Shown piece by piece: positions 55,072 through 63,602 of a stretch of DNA of 64,000 nucleotides. Both the position numbers and the translations under genes were made by a program. A model generated the notes under the pieces. It had not been told where the DNA came from. It saw only the letters and a program-made list of their open reading frames with translations, and did not search any database. The first letter of the stretch is position 1. Every line of letters starts with the position of its first letter. This DNA comes from Undibacterium umbellatum (lineage in GTDB: Bacteria > Pseudomonadota > Gammaproteobacteria > Burkholderiales > Burkholderiaceae_D): contig NZ_JACOFX010000002.1 of the NCBI RefSeq assembly GCF_014284125.1, positions 682,001 to 746,000 on the forward strand, in the 5' to 3' direction.

Positions 55072-55161
55072 CAACTCCAACGTCAAAAGCAACTCCAACG
55101 TCAAAAGCAACTCCAACGTCAAAAGCAACTCCAACGTCAAAAGCAACCCCAACGTCAAAAG
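55072..55161. repeat. Five 18-bp tandem repeats (minisatellite)
   Basis: The unit CAACTCCAACGTCAAAAG occurs four times perfectly and a fifth time with one change (T to C), followed by a partial copy. It keeps all reading frames open, giving repeats such as NSNVKS in one frame and QLQRQK in another, which makes long but spurious ORFs. There are no spacers, so it is not a CRISPR. Copy number is likely to vary between strains. Confidence 0.9.
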
Positions 55162-55234
55162 CAACGTCACTGCGACCTTGGTTCATATTCTTTTGGTTAC
55201 GGTGTGGCGTTTCTACCTCACCTAAATAATAAGC

Positions 55235-55903
55235 CTACCCAATTACCTTACGCGCAAACGACTCCAGGTAATCCATCAGGCCATCCGCGGCCTTGGCTGC
55301 CTGTTCTTCATTGCCTTTGGCAATCGCCTTGGCGACCAGCATGTGGCAGCGGGCACCTTCTTCTATGTCGCCTTCGTGCTGGAAAGCGTACCAGAAGCGG
55401 CGGCATTTGATGATGAGGGGGATGACTGCGGCGACGGCTGATGGGTTACGGCAGGCTTCGTGGACAACGTGGTCGAGGGCCTGGTCGGCGGCCATGTAGT
55501 CGTTGAGGTCATTGCGCTTGGCGGCGACCAGCATTTTGTCGGCGCATTCTATGATGTCTTTGCGGTGCTGCGGTGTAGCGCGGCGGGCGGCGCTGGCACC
55601 GATCAGGCGTTCGATGACGCGGCGAGTTTCTATCAGCGTCATGTGCTCGGCGGCTTCGATGTCGCTGATGATCAGGCCACGTCTGGGCATTTGCTGTATC
55701 AGGCCATTCGAGGACATGCGCATCAACGCTTCCCGCAGCGGGGTGCGGCCCAGGCCGGTCCTTTCTACCAGTTCAGACTCGACTACGGGAGAGCCGGGTT
55801 TTAACTGCAGTGTGACGATCATGCTTTCTATGGCGTCATAGGCAACGTCGGCTGCACGCAGCTTGGGAGGGAATGTCAGTATTTTTTCAGGGGTAGCGAG
55901 CAT
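55235..55903 (-). CDS. GntR-family (FadR/FCD) transcriptional regulator
   Basis: 222 residues. The N-terminal winged helix contains ESELVERTGLGRTPLREALM and RMSSNGLIQQMPRRGLIIS (about 42-82). The C-terminal all-helical FCD domain carries a likely metal or ligand site with the D and H residues of NDLNDYMAADQALDHVVHEA (about 134-153). FCD regulators respond to small carboxylic acids or amino acids. The divergent neighbours (PAS-AraC regulator, amino-acid-type binding protein, hydroxyproline epimerase) suggest a hydroxyproline or related metabolite as ligand, by inference. Confidence 0.92.
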   Translation of the reverse strand: MLATPEKILTFPPKLRAADVAYDAIESMIVTLQLKPGSPVVESELVERTGLGRTPLREALMRMSSNGLIQQMPRRGLIISDIEAAEHMTLIETRRVIERLIGASAARRATPQHRKDIIECADKMLVAAKRNDLNDYMAADQALDHVVHEACRNPSAVAAVIPLIIKCRRFWYAFQHEGDIEEGARCHMLVAKAIAKGNEEQAAKAADGLMDYLESFARKVIG

Positions 55904-55943
55904 CAGATATCCATGTTCTGTATTTTGTATGGATTTTACCTAT

Positions 55944-55959
55944 TAATATACGAATATTA
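55944..55959. promoter_or_regulatory. Palindrome upstream of the GntR gene
   Basis: TAATAT-ACGA-ATATTA is a perfect 6-4-6 palindrome 41 bases before the GntR start codon. The size suits a GntR operator and autoregulation, but the FadR-type TGGT-N-ACCA core is not present, so this is tentative. Confidence 0.5.
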
Positions 55960-56140
55960 CCTTGTAAAAAGCTGGAATCATCAAATTCTACGTGTTTTTC
56001 GATAACTTTCGCAGTTTTTTGATGTGTAGAAATATATTCCTGCCTCCAATTTTGCCATGGACTGTCCTTGTTTGCTGAGGATTTACGCAGAATTCGGCAT
56101 AGGTGTAGATTTTAGACTGGATTTTGAGATAAGCTACGCA

Positions 56141-56169
56141 TTATAAATATAATTTAAATATATTTATAA
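56141..56169. promoter_or_regulatory. 29-bp AT-only palindrome upstream of the PAS-AraC gene
   Basis: TTATAAATATA-N7-TATATTTATAA has perfect 11-base arms made only of A and T, ending 58 bases before the TTG start of the AraC gene. It may be a regulator site, an easily melted promoter element or a nucleoid-protein (H-NS or IHF-like) site. Confidence 0.5.
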
Positions 56170-56227
56170 ATTACTTTAATCGCAATAAGATTGATGCTGA
56201 TTACCCTTTGTATATGGAGTTGACCAA

Positions 56228-56995
56228 TTGACGCTACCAGCCACCACTTTTCCTGCTCAGGAAAAACGCCAGCAAATGGCCAGCCAGATGGCGAATGTGT
56301 TTTTTTCAGAAAGTCTGTTCGATGCCATGTCGGACATCGTGTTTTTCGTCAAGGATAATGAGGGTCGTTATCTGGTGGTGAATCACACGCTGGTCAGGCG
56401 TTGCGGGGGCCGGGATAAGGATGCCCTGATAGGCAAAAAAGCCGAGGAATTGTTTCCGGCCACGCTGGCCGCCAGTTATGCTGCGCAAGACGCGCTGGTC
56501 TTGAGTGGCAAGAAAGAAATCCATGATCAGCTGGAATTACATCTTTATCCCAACCGCTCGCCAGGCTGGTGTCTGACGCAAAAAATCCCATTACGTGATA
56601 CCCGTCATCAAATCATAGGCATGACCGGCATTTCACGTGACCTGGCCATGCCGGATCAACGTCATCCTGTGTATGCCAAGATTGCCGCTGCTGTAAAACA
56701 TCTGCATCAGCACTATACGCAAACCATCGCGATGGCTGACCTGGTCAAGCTGACAGGTTTGTCGGTGGCGCAACTGGAACGTAATTTTCACAAGATATTC
56801 TCCCTGACCCCGAGACAGATGATGGTCAAGATTCGACTGGACGCAGCCTCCTCACTATTGGCCGAATCGCAATTAAGCATCACTGATATTGCGGTGGCCT
56901 GTGGTTATCAAGACCATAGCGCATTTTCCCGCATTTTCAAGGCGACAGTCGGGATGACACCCAGTGAGTACCGCGACGTTGTGGTGCGCACCTGA
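56228..56995 (+). CDS. AraC-family regulator with an N-terminal PAS domain
   Basis: 255 residues. The TTG start at 56228 is supported by GGAG eight bases upstream; the first ATG is at 56276. Residues about 24-135 form a PAS sensor (MSDIVFFVKDNEGRYLVVNH, GMTGISRDL at its end). Two helix-turn-helix units follow, LVKLTGLSVAQLERNFHKIF and ITDIAVACGYQDHSAFSRIF, with the family ending VGMTPSEYR. The PAS domain should sense a small ligand or redox signal. The next gene in the same direction is an amino-acid-type binding protein. Confidence 0.93.
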   Translation: MTLPATTFPAQEKRQQMASQMANVFFSESLFDAMSDIVFFVKDNEGRYLVVNHTLVRRCGGRDKDALIGKKAEELFPATLAASYAAQDALVLSGKKEIHDQLELHLYPNRSPGWCLTQKIPLRDTRHQIIGMTGISRDLAMPDQRHPVYAKIAAAVKHLHQHYTQTIAMADLVKLTGLSVAQLERNFHKIFSLTPRQMMVKIRLDAASSLLAESQLSITDIAVACGYQDHSAFSRIFKATVGMTPSEYRDVVVRT

Positions 56996-57159
56996 GAGAA
57001 TTGAAATATTTCTTTTTGCTAACAAGATAGTCATTCAAATGACAATCTTTAACAAAAATGTGTTCTATTCTTTACGCAGTGTCTCGGGTGCTACCCCTGA
57101 GACATAAAATCAAAACACCTCCTGGCATCTTGCACGGGAGGAAAAAAACTGGAGACAAC

Positions 57160-58302
57160 ATGTTTTTAAAATTGAATCGCTGCAAAGCGATGGCTAGGCT
57201 TTTGCTTGTGAATTTGATGCTGTGCTGCAGCGTCAGCGCCCATGCTGACGCGAATGACATCGTAATCGGCCAATCCACTGCGTTGACTGGCATCCTGGCT
57301 GAACTTGGCGTTGCCCATTCCACTGGTGCCAAAGCTTATTTTGACTATGTCAATTCTCAGGGCGGCGTGAATGGTCGCAAGATACGCCTGATCACTCTGG
57401 ATGATGCTTATGACGCCACTAAATCCATCGCCAATGCGAAGCAATTAATAGAAAAAGAAAAAGCCGTCGCCTTGTTTGGCATGTTGGGCACGCCAGCCAA
57501 TACAGCCTTGATCCCTTTACTGGACGAAGCAAACATACTGAGTTTTGCCCCGGTCACTGGTGCTGAAGTGGTGCGCAAGCCTTTTAATCGCCGCATTTTT
57601 AATATCCGCGCTGGTTATGTTACCGAGACTGAAAAAATCATCGACCACCTTAGTGTGCGTGGCATTAAGAAAGTTGGTGTGGTGTTCCAGAACAATGCCT
57701 TTGGCAAGGAAGGCTTGGCGGGCATTGAGCAGGCGGCAGGCAAGCGCCAACTGAAGCTGGCTTCTACCGTCAGCATCAATAGTGACTCATCTGATCTGGA
57801 AAAAGCCGTCAGCACAATGGAAGCCGCCGATGTGCAATCCATCATCATGATCACGGCGGGCAAGCCTTCGAGTGATTTTATCCAGGCTTATAACAAAAAG
57901 GTCAAGGGCATGCAGTATTTTGCCTTGTCGGTACTGGCCTCGCAGGCAGGTATCAATGCCCTTGGCAAGGATGGTGTCGGCGTCATCATTTCACAAGTAT
58001 TACCTTTCCCGTTTTCTGCGACTACCACGCTGGTCCGGGAGTACCAGAAAGTCATGAGCAAGATGGGCGTGAAAGAATACTCTTATCTGGGTATAGAAGG
58101 TTTTCTCGATGCTAAGGTGTTTGTTGAAGCCATTAAACGCGCAGGCAAGGATGTCAGCAGCGAACGCCTGATTACTGCACTTGAAGGCATGGGGCGAACT
58201 GACTTCGATGGCTTTATCGTTACCTTTGGCAAGAATAATCACCAGGGTTCTGATTATGCCGAGCTGACTGTAGTGTCAAAAGACGGGCGCTTTTTGCGTT
58301 GA
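57160..58302 (+). CDS. Branched-chain amino acid-type ABC transporter substrate-binding protein
   Basis: 380 residues from ATG 57160 (GGAGA just upstream); the frame is open from 57058. A signal peptide (about 1-28, ending SAHA-D) leads to a Peripla_BP_6 fold: IVIGQSTALTGILAELG (about 32-48), GGVNGRKIRLITLDDAYDAT (about 68-87) and LFGMLGTPANTALIPLL. It resembles LivJ-type and receptor family ligand-binding proteins that bind amino acids in the periplasm. No permease or ATPase gene is adjacent, so it is an orphan; it may feed a distant transporter or a sensor. Confidence 0.92.
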   Translation: MFLKLNRCKAMARLLLVNLMLCCSVSAHADANDIVIGQSTALTGILAELGVAHSTGAKAYFDYVNSQGGVNGRKIRLITLDDAYDATKSIANAKQLIEKEKAVALFGMLGTPANTALIPLLDEANILSFAPVTGAEVVRKPFNRRIFNIRAGYVTETEKIIDHLSVRGIKKVGVVFQNNAFGKEGLAGIEQAAGKRQLKLASTVSINSDSSDLEKAVSTMEAADVQSIIMITAGKPSSDFIQAYNKKVKGMQYFALSVLASQAGINALGKDGVGVIISQVLPFPFSATTTLVREYQKVMSKMGVKEYSYLGIEGFLDAKVFVEAIKRAGKDVSSERLITALEGMGRTDFDGFIVTFGKNNHQGSDYAELTVVSKDGRFLR

Positions 58303-58311
58303 TTCTGGAAA

Positions 58312-58340
58312 TGCCGCTTGATCGACTGTATCAAGCGGCA
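58312..58340. terminator. Hairpin between the convergent binding-protein and epimerase genes
   Basis: TGCCGCTTGAT and ATCAAGCGGCA form a perfect 11-pair stem with a seven-base loop between two convergent stop codons. There is no T tract, but the placement fits a shared terminator. Confidence 0.7.
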
Positions 58341-58346
58341 AGCAGA

Positions 58347-59285
58347 CTAGCGTATGCCCCAGACAAAGGGGTCGCGTTCATCCAGCATTAACTGTGCTTC
58401 CGCATTGACAAAGGCGCTGCCCCGCAGGCTGGGCAGGACCTTGCCATCTTCTGCATAGCGATAGCTGGCTTCGAAGACGCTGCCGAGTATGCTTTCCTGC
58501 CGCCAGACCTGACCTTCTTCCAGCTTCTTATCCGCTGCCAGACAAGCCAGTTTGGCACTGGTGCCGGTGCCGCAGGGGGACCTGTCATAGGCTTTGCCGG
58601 GGCACAGCACAAAGTTCTGGCTGTGGTTGTCGGCTGATATCGGTGGACCAAATAATTCTACATGGTCGATCAATGCGCCGTTCTCGCCAGTGATGCCTTG
58701 GGCTTCCAGTGCTTTTCGGACTCGCCAGCTAAAGTCTGTCAATTGATCCACATTCGACAAGCGCAATTCTTGTCCGTGCTGGTTGATCAAAAAGAACCAG
58801 TTGCCGCCCCAGGCAATATCTCCACTCACTTGTCCATGCCCCGCGACATCGATTTGCACTGCCTGCCGATAACGGTAAGCCGGTACATTGTGTACCGTCA
58901 CCGTGTTATCGGCATGCAGTTCGGCCTCTACGATGCCCACCGGGGTTTCTATCTTGTGCTTGCCTGCCGTGATATTGCCCTGATAAGCGAGGGTGACGAT
59001 AAAACCTATCATGCCGTGGCCGCACATACCCAGGTAGCCAACATTATTGAAAAAAATTACGCCAGCGTTACAGGATGGGTCATGTGGAGCGCAAGCCAGT
59101 GCGCCAACGACGACATCTGAACCACGCGGTTCGCAAACAGTGGCCGAACGATAATGATCATATTTGTCACGGAATACTTGCAGACGCGTAGCCAGGTCGC
59201 TAGTACCCAGATCAGGGCCGCCATCGACAATACTGCGCGTAGGTTCTCCACCAGTGTGTGAATCGATGACCGAGATTTTTTTCAT
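58347..59285 (-). CDS. 4-hydroxyproline 2-epimerase (proline racemase family)
   Basis: 312 residues from ATG 59285 ([20 protein letters not shown]). Both catalytic cysteines of the racemase/epimerase group are present, one in [14 protein letters not shown] (about 82-95) and one in [17 protein letters not shown] (about 232-248). A dehydratase would have Thr in the second. The length and the ADNHSQNF and CEPRGSD stretches fit hydroxyproline epimerase, which converts trans-4-hydroxy-L-proline to cis-4-hydroxy-D-proline at the start of hydroxyproline degradation. The later pathway genes are not in this window. Its 5' leader holds a 16-bp tandem duplication. Confidence 0.88.
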   Translation of the reverse strand: MKKISVIDSHTGGEPTRSIVDGGPDLGTSDLATRLQVFRDKYDHYRSATVCEPRGSDVVVGALACAPHDPSCNAGVIFFNNVGYLGMCGHGMIGFIVTLAYQGNITAGKHKIETPVGIVEAELHADNTVTVHNVPAYRYRQAVQIDVAGHGQVSGDIAWGGNWFFLINQHGQELRLSNVDQLTDFSWRVRKALEAQGITGENGALIDHVELFGPPISADNHSQNFVLCPGKAYDRSPCGTGTSAKLACLAADKKLEEGQVWRQESILGSVFEASYRYAEDGKVLPSLRGSAFVNAEAQLMLDERDPFVWGIR

Positions 59286-59300
59286 GTTTTTGCCATTATG

Positions 59301-59332
59301 AAGGGGTTTGCCAAATAAGGGGTTTGCCAAAT
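59301..59332. repeat. 16-bp perfect tandem duplication upstream of the epimerase
   Basis: AAGGGGTTTGCCAAAT is repeated twice without a gap, 16 bases before the epimerase start codon, inside its promoter or leader. On the transcribed (minus) strand it reads ATTTGGCAAACCCCTT twice. A recent duplication that may alter expression is likely. Confidence 0.85.
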
Positions 59333-59498
59333 CAGGCAAGCCTGCATGCAGGGCGGCCGATTTATGATAAATGCGAAAATGGCATCAGCTTAGGCAAAGT
59401 GGCTATATTTGTCTTGACACAAATTTGGCAGACGCACGACGAAATCAGCATAGTCATGCTGATAATGGAAGACTCATTCCAGAGGGCAGATTTGCTAC

Positions 59499-60062
59499 TC
59501 AGTCGACCTTGCCGGTATTCGCCAGATTCTTGTAGCGTGTGATTTGCTCACCCAGCATGCCGTTTACCATCGGTGCCATTTTGTCAAAACTGCCCGTCAT
59601 ATACCCGCCAACGCTATAAGTTAATACCAGTTTGCTCAATGCCTGGTTGTTGTCTGCCGGTTTTTGCGCAATAAAATCCCAGCTCATGCTACCTGCCAAG
59701 CCATGCGCCTGCATGGGCCCAAGTGCCCCTGTCATGCGCAAGGCTTTGCCCGGCGCAGCATGGACGACACTCATATGCTGGACACCGCCACCATTGGGGT
59801 ACTTTTCACAAAAGCAGCCACCTGGTCTGGCATCGATGTTCAGGTTCTTGATGTTCAAAGTATACGTATGCGAGGGATTCCACCAACTGCCGACATTCAC
59901 CAGCAATTCATAAGCCTCTTCAGGCGGTATATTCAATTGCACTTCATGGCGAACCAGGAAACCATTGCTGCTGATATTGACAACTTCTGCCATGCTGGGT
60001 GCGCCAAGGACTGACAGACCGAGCAGGGCAGTGGCGACACAAATACGTAGTGAAGAGTTCAT
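59499..60062 (-). CDS. Secreted SRPBCC (START-like) domain protein
   Basis: 187 residues. A signal peptide (about 1-25, ending APSMA-E) precedes an SRPBCC fold: EVQLNIPPEEAYELLVNVGS (about 39-58), WWNPSHTYT, RPGGCFCEKYPNGG (about 79-92) and a long C-terminal helix. Such domains bind hydrophobic ligands in a central cavity and include polyketide cyclases and activators of Hsp90 ATPase. Periplasmic members are less common. No partner is adjacent and the ligand is unknown. Confidence 0.8.
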   Translation of the reverse strand: MNSSLRICVATALLGLSVLGAPSMAEVVNISSNGFLVRHEVQLNIPPEEAYELLVNVGSWWNPSHTYTLNIKNLNIDARPGGCFCEKYPNGGGVQHMSVVHAAPGKALRMTGALGPMQAHGLAGSMSWDFIAQKPADNNQALSKLVLTYSVGGYMTGSFDKMAPMVNGMLGEQITRYKNLANTGKVD

Positions 60063-60226
60063 TTGCAGCTCCTTTTTGATTATCCAGCAAGTTTAGGCGA
60101 TGAATTTATGATGCTGAAGCACTTTTTTGATCCATACAGATGGTAAAGTACGTTTCGCATTTTGGCCATGCGATAATCTTTGCCATAAGCCTGTGCAAAA
60201 CCTGAGGAATTGATTAAACCTGCTGC

Positions 60227-62212
60227 ATGAATCTGTATCCAGACCAAACTGAACATACGATACCCAAAGAGATCAAGCAACGCCTGACTGGCGGTTTGCT
60301 CATCTCTATCGCAGTGCATGCATTTATCCTGTCCTTGCAGTTTGGCTTGCCTGGCTTGGGTATGCCCGGCCTGGAAGCACCCTGGGCCAAGCGCAGGGCC
60401 GAGTCGCCACAAATCAACATACAGATTGCCAATTCAGCACCAGCCGGCAAGCCTGATGCAGCGGCGCCTGCCAGTGTTGCGGCAAGTAGCGAACCCCCCA
60501 CACCCGTCAAGCCTTTGCCACCCCTTCCATCCACCAGGGAAGTGACGCCCAAGCCTGATCCAGCTAGTGCCAGCAGTGCCATTGCACCGCTGGCTGCGGC
60601 AAGTGACAAGACAGAAAGTAAAGCCGCCCTGGCTGGCATACGTTTGATAGCGCCGCAAAAGGCAGCCCCTGTACCGGCTCCGGCACAAAGCAAGCCTGCT
60701 GCTAAACCTAGTACCGCACGCAAGGCCAAAATCAATACCACGCCACCTGCTGCGCAACAGCGCAAAGTACAAGCCCCAGATGTGGCAAGGGTGATTACCC
60801 AGGATATACAGCGCGATGACAGCTTCGCCATGGCTGTCCCCAATCCTGACGACTTTCCTAGGAAAGCGGATACAGAAACTGATCCCAGAAAGCAGTATGA
60901 CTCTGTCACGCAAGAAGGTGTGGAGCAAGAAACACCACAAGAGCTGGAAGCAAAAGCCCGCGAAAAAGAGCAAAAACGCAAAAAACGTGAAGAACTGATG
61001 CGCAAGCAAGCCGAAGACCTGGCACGGCAAGTGGCGACGGATGGCAAGGCAGAACTTCAGCAAATAAGCAAGGAACTCAACGAAGAAAGCCGTAAAGTCG
61101 CCGATGAAGCCAACCGCAAGCAGGCGGCTGCATTAGCCTTGCAAAAGCAACTGGAAGCAGAAGAACAAAACCGACGCGCCCAACGTGAAGCTGCACAGGC
61201 TGAAGAAATAAAACTGGCCGAACAAAAAAGCCAGGAAGATAGCAAGCGCCAGGAAGAAGAAAAACAACGCACGCAGCAATTGGCCCAGGCACAGCAGCAA
61301 GCAAAAGAACAACAAGCAAAAGAACAACAAGTAAAAGAGCAGCAAGCGAAAGAGCTACAAGTCGCGCTTGAGGCAGAAAAACGCAAGCAGGAAGAGCAGC
61401 GCCAGCAAGCTGCTGTCCGCAAAAAGCAACAGGATGAACTGCTTGCCAAACAAAAATCTGAAGAACAGCTGGCAAAGCAAAAATCAGATGATCTGGTAGC
61501 AAGGCAAAAAGCGGACGAACAAGCGGCTCGCCAGCGGGCGGAGCAAGTCGCCGCAGAACAGCGTGCGCAGGCACAAGCTCAAGCTGCAGCTCAGGCCGCA
61601 GCCAATAATCAAACTGCCAGCACGGGCATTAGTCCTGGCCAGAGTACAGGTCAAAGCGCAGGCCAGCAAAATAATGCGGGTGCTACTACCCCAGGCAATG
61701 GTACCGCTCAGGGTAACAAGTCTGACCCGTTTAGTTTGCCTAAGAATATACTGGGCAGTGACCTAGCCAACAAGGCCAGGGACCAGGCCCGTGGTATTGA
61801 TCTATTGCGTGGTGCACCACCCGTAGTAAGCAGGGATGCAGAAGACAAGCCACGCCGCCGCAGCTTGTTTGGCAGTCAGGACAAAGACGTGCCTCTGCGT
61901 CTTTACATCGATAGCTGGAAACAAAAAATAGAGCGTAACGGTAGCCTGAATTATTCACAGCTTGCCAAAGACCGTGCGCGTGGCGACCCTGTCGTTGTGG
62001 TTTCCATCCGTAGCGATGGCAGCGTGGAAGACATCAGCATCGTTCGTTCAAGCGGCCGAGCCGACATCGACGAAGCGGTGCGCCGTATCGTGCGCCTCAA
62101 CGCCAAATACGCAGCCTTCCCACCTAATATCGCTGCGCAATACGATGTCATCGAAATACGCCGCATCTGGAATTTTGAAGATAATCTGCGCCTGGTAGAA
62201 GAGTTGCGCTAA
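60227..62212 (+). CDS. Long TolA/TonB-like energy-transduction protein
   Basis: 661 residues. A cytoplasmic N-terminus is followed by one membrane helix (about 22-42, GGLLISIAVHAFILSLQFGL) containing SxxxH, the residue pair that contacts ExbB or TolQ in TonB and TolA. Then comes a Pro/Ala-rich region (about 60-200), a long charged Gln/Lys/Glu-rich helix (about 240-450) as in TolA domain II, and a globular C-terminal TonB_C-like domain (about 550-655) with VVSIRSDGSVEDISIVRSSG. It should span the periplasm and touch an outer-membrane partner. No tolQ, tolR, exbB or exbD gene adjoins it. Confidence 0.85.
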   Translation: MNLYPDQTEHTIPKEIKQRLTGGLLISIAVHAFILSLQFGLPGLGMPGLEAPWAKRRAESPQINIQIANSAPAGKPDAAAPASVAASSEPPTPVKPLPPLPSTREVTPKPDPASASSAIAPLAAASDKTESKAALAGIRLIAPQKAAPVPAPAQSKPAAKPSTARKAKINTTPPAAQQRKVQAPDVARVITQDIQRDDSFAMAVPNPDDFPRKADTETDPRKQYDSVTQEGVEQETPQELEAKAREKEQKRKKREELMRKQAEDLARQVATDGKAELQQISKELNEESRKVADEANRKQAAALALQKQLEAEEQNRRAQREAAQAEEIKLAEQKSQEDSKRQEEEKQRTQQLAQAQQQAKEQQAKEQQVKEQQAKELQVALEAEKRKQEEQRQQAAVRKKQQDELLAKQKSEEQLAKQKSDDLVARQKADEQAARQRAEQVAAEQRAQAQAQAAAQAAANNQTASTGISPGQSTGQSAGQQNNAGATTPGNGTAQGNKSDPFSLPKNILGSDLANKARDQARGIDLLRGAPPVVSRDAEDKPRRRSLFGSQDKDVPLRLYIDSWKQKIERNGSLNYSQLAKDRARGDPVVVVSIRSDGSVEDISIVRSSGRADIDEAVRRIVRLNAKYAAFPPNIAAQYDVIEIRRIWNFEDNLRLVEELR

Positions 62213-62282
62213 TAACCAAGGTTCTTTCGCAAGGATGAGCACACCCAAAACATGGACGAATGGCTGATTTTTCTGATTGTCA

Positions 62283-63317
62283 ATGACGCAAGCTAAAAAC
62301 TATTCGATAGTATCCATCGCACTGATTGCAATGAGTGCTCTTGTCGCGCTGTTGTCAAGTTTTGGTACCTTGGCTGAAAGTTTACGTATCCTGTTCATCT
62401 CCGACCCTGATCAGTCCGGGTTTGCCAGTGTTTTTTCTGGCCAGATCTGGCGCTTGCTGACCCCGGCATTCATTCATTTCGGCCCCATGCATCTGATCTT
62501 CAATTTGCTGTGGGTGTGGGATCTGGGTATGGTGATTGAAAACAGAAAAGGGCCAGGGTTTTATCTGAGTTTTTTCGTCGTTGCAGCAGTCATTTCAAAT
62601 GTTGCGCAATATTTGCTGACTAGTAACCCGTTCTTTGGGGGTATGTCAGGCGTCGTTTACGGGCTGTTTTCTTATGTCTGGATGCGCGGTCGTTATGATC
62701 CCGCATTCAATGGCATCATGCGCAAGGCAACCGTCAACATGATGCTGGCATGGTTTGTATTGTGCTGGACAGGGTTGCTCGGCCCAATTGCCAACTGGGC
62801 GCATACCATGGGACTGGTCGTTGGGGCTGTCTGGGCTTATCTGGAGTGCAAGAGCCTGCGACTAGGCCAGACCTCCGCTTCGCTGCCTGCAAACAAAGTC
62901 CAGAGTCTGGAGTATTTTTCCACTGCCGACATACTGAAAGCCGAGGCTCTGAGGAGTTGGGTCAAAGACCAGTATCTGCCAGAGGCAAGACAACAGTTTG
63001 ACACGATAGACGGCAAGTTGAAAATCATCACCGCGATAATTCAGCAAAAAGGTATTGAGACACTTCCGCCGCATGAAACTCAAGCACTGGAGATCGTATT
63101 TGCTGATGCCCTGGTACAAGAAACAGGCTTGAACTGGGCGGTGATTGATGATGATCATCAACGAACATTTATCTTGCTCAAGTCAGGCACACCACCGCTT
63201 AGTTTTAGCCTTGTACCTGCCACCAGGATCGCGGAAGCCGTGAAGGATGGCAAGCTCAATGAACTATTCCAAACCAGTGTGCAAACCATACGCAACAGTC
63301 AGTTGCCGCAAACCTGA
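62283..63317 (+). CDS. Rhomboid-family intramembrane serine protease with a C-terminal DUF3806-like domain
   Basis: 344 residues from ATG 62283. Residues 1-200 have about six membrane helices with the rhomboid landmarks TPAFIHFGPMHLIFNLLWVW (about 60-79, with HxxxxHLxxN), GMSGVVYGLF (about 121-130, catalytic Ser) and NWAHTMGLVVGAVWAY (about 167-182, catalytic His). A soluble C-terminal region of about 120 residues follows, containing VFADALVQETGLNWAVIDDD (about 262-281) and FSLVPATRIAE, which resembles DUF3806. The fusion is unusual. The start overlaps a tiny frame in the leader. It follows the TolA-like gene by 70 bases. Confidence 0.85.
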   Translation: MTQAKNYSIVSIALIAMSALVALLSSFGTLAESLRILFISDPDQSGFASVFSGQIWRLLTPAFIHFGPMHLIFNLLWVWDLGMVIENRKGPGFYLSFFVVAAVISNVAQYLLTSNPFFGGMSGVVYGLFSYVWMRGRYDPAFNGIMRKATVNMMLAWFVLCWTGLLGPIANWAHTMGLVVGAVWAYLECKSLRLGQTSASLPANKVQSLEYFSTADILKAEALRSWVKDQYLPEARQQFDTIDGKLKIITAIIQQKGIETLPPHETQALEIVFADALVQETGLNWAVIDDDHQRTFILLKSGTPPLSFSLVPATRIAEAVKDGKLNELFQTSVQTIRNSQLPQT

Positions 63318-63602
63318 TTTGATGCATCAATACATCACTCCGGGATAAAGATCATGAGTATGCAAAAAACAGTCCGTGCCATCGCTATTTTGATTTGCCA
63401 GGCTTTGATGCATGGCCTATTCCTTGAGAACAGAATATAAAACTGTATCGCAGACTCGCTATTGTGATCCGTAGTCTCTGGTGGAAGGCCGTGGCAATAC
63501 CATCGATAGAGTGCCAGAGGGTAAGAAGAAAAAAACACATACCACTGGTAGAGATCAACTGAAAAATGCCAGCCTATGTCAGCAAGGCTGGCATATCCAG
63601 TA
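63318..63602. other. Intergenic region with a terminator-like hairpin
   Basis: About 285 bases between convergent genes, with no credible ORF. Positions 63566-63594 hold ATGCCAGCC and GGCTGGCAT, a perfect nine-pair stem with an 11-base loop, placed to end the right-hand minus-strand gene. Confidence 0.6.

Noticed and set aside
55072..55161. Possible CRISPR array
   Set aside because: The 18-base units are directly adjacent without spacers and no cas gene is present; it is a tandem minisatellite.
54830..55410. Repeat-rich proteins with NSNVKS or QLQRQK repeats
   Set aside because: Several frames are open at once because the 18-base unit is a multiple of three and lacks stops; upstream parts run through the hairpins.
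63335..63538. A 67-codon minus-strand ORF after the rhomboid gene
   Set aside because: No ribosome site, odd Cys/Tyr/Phe-rich composition and no family; the region is better read as a spacer.
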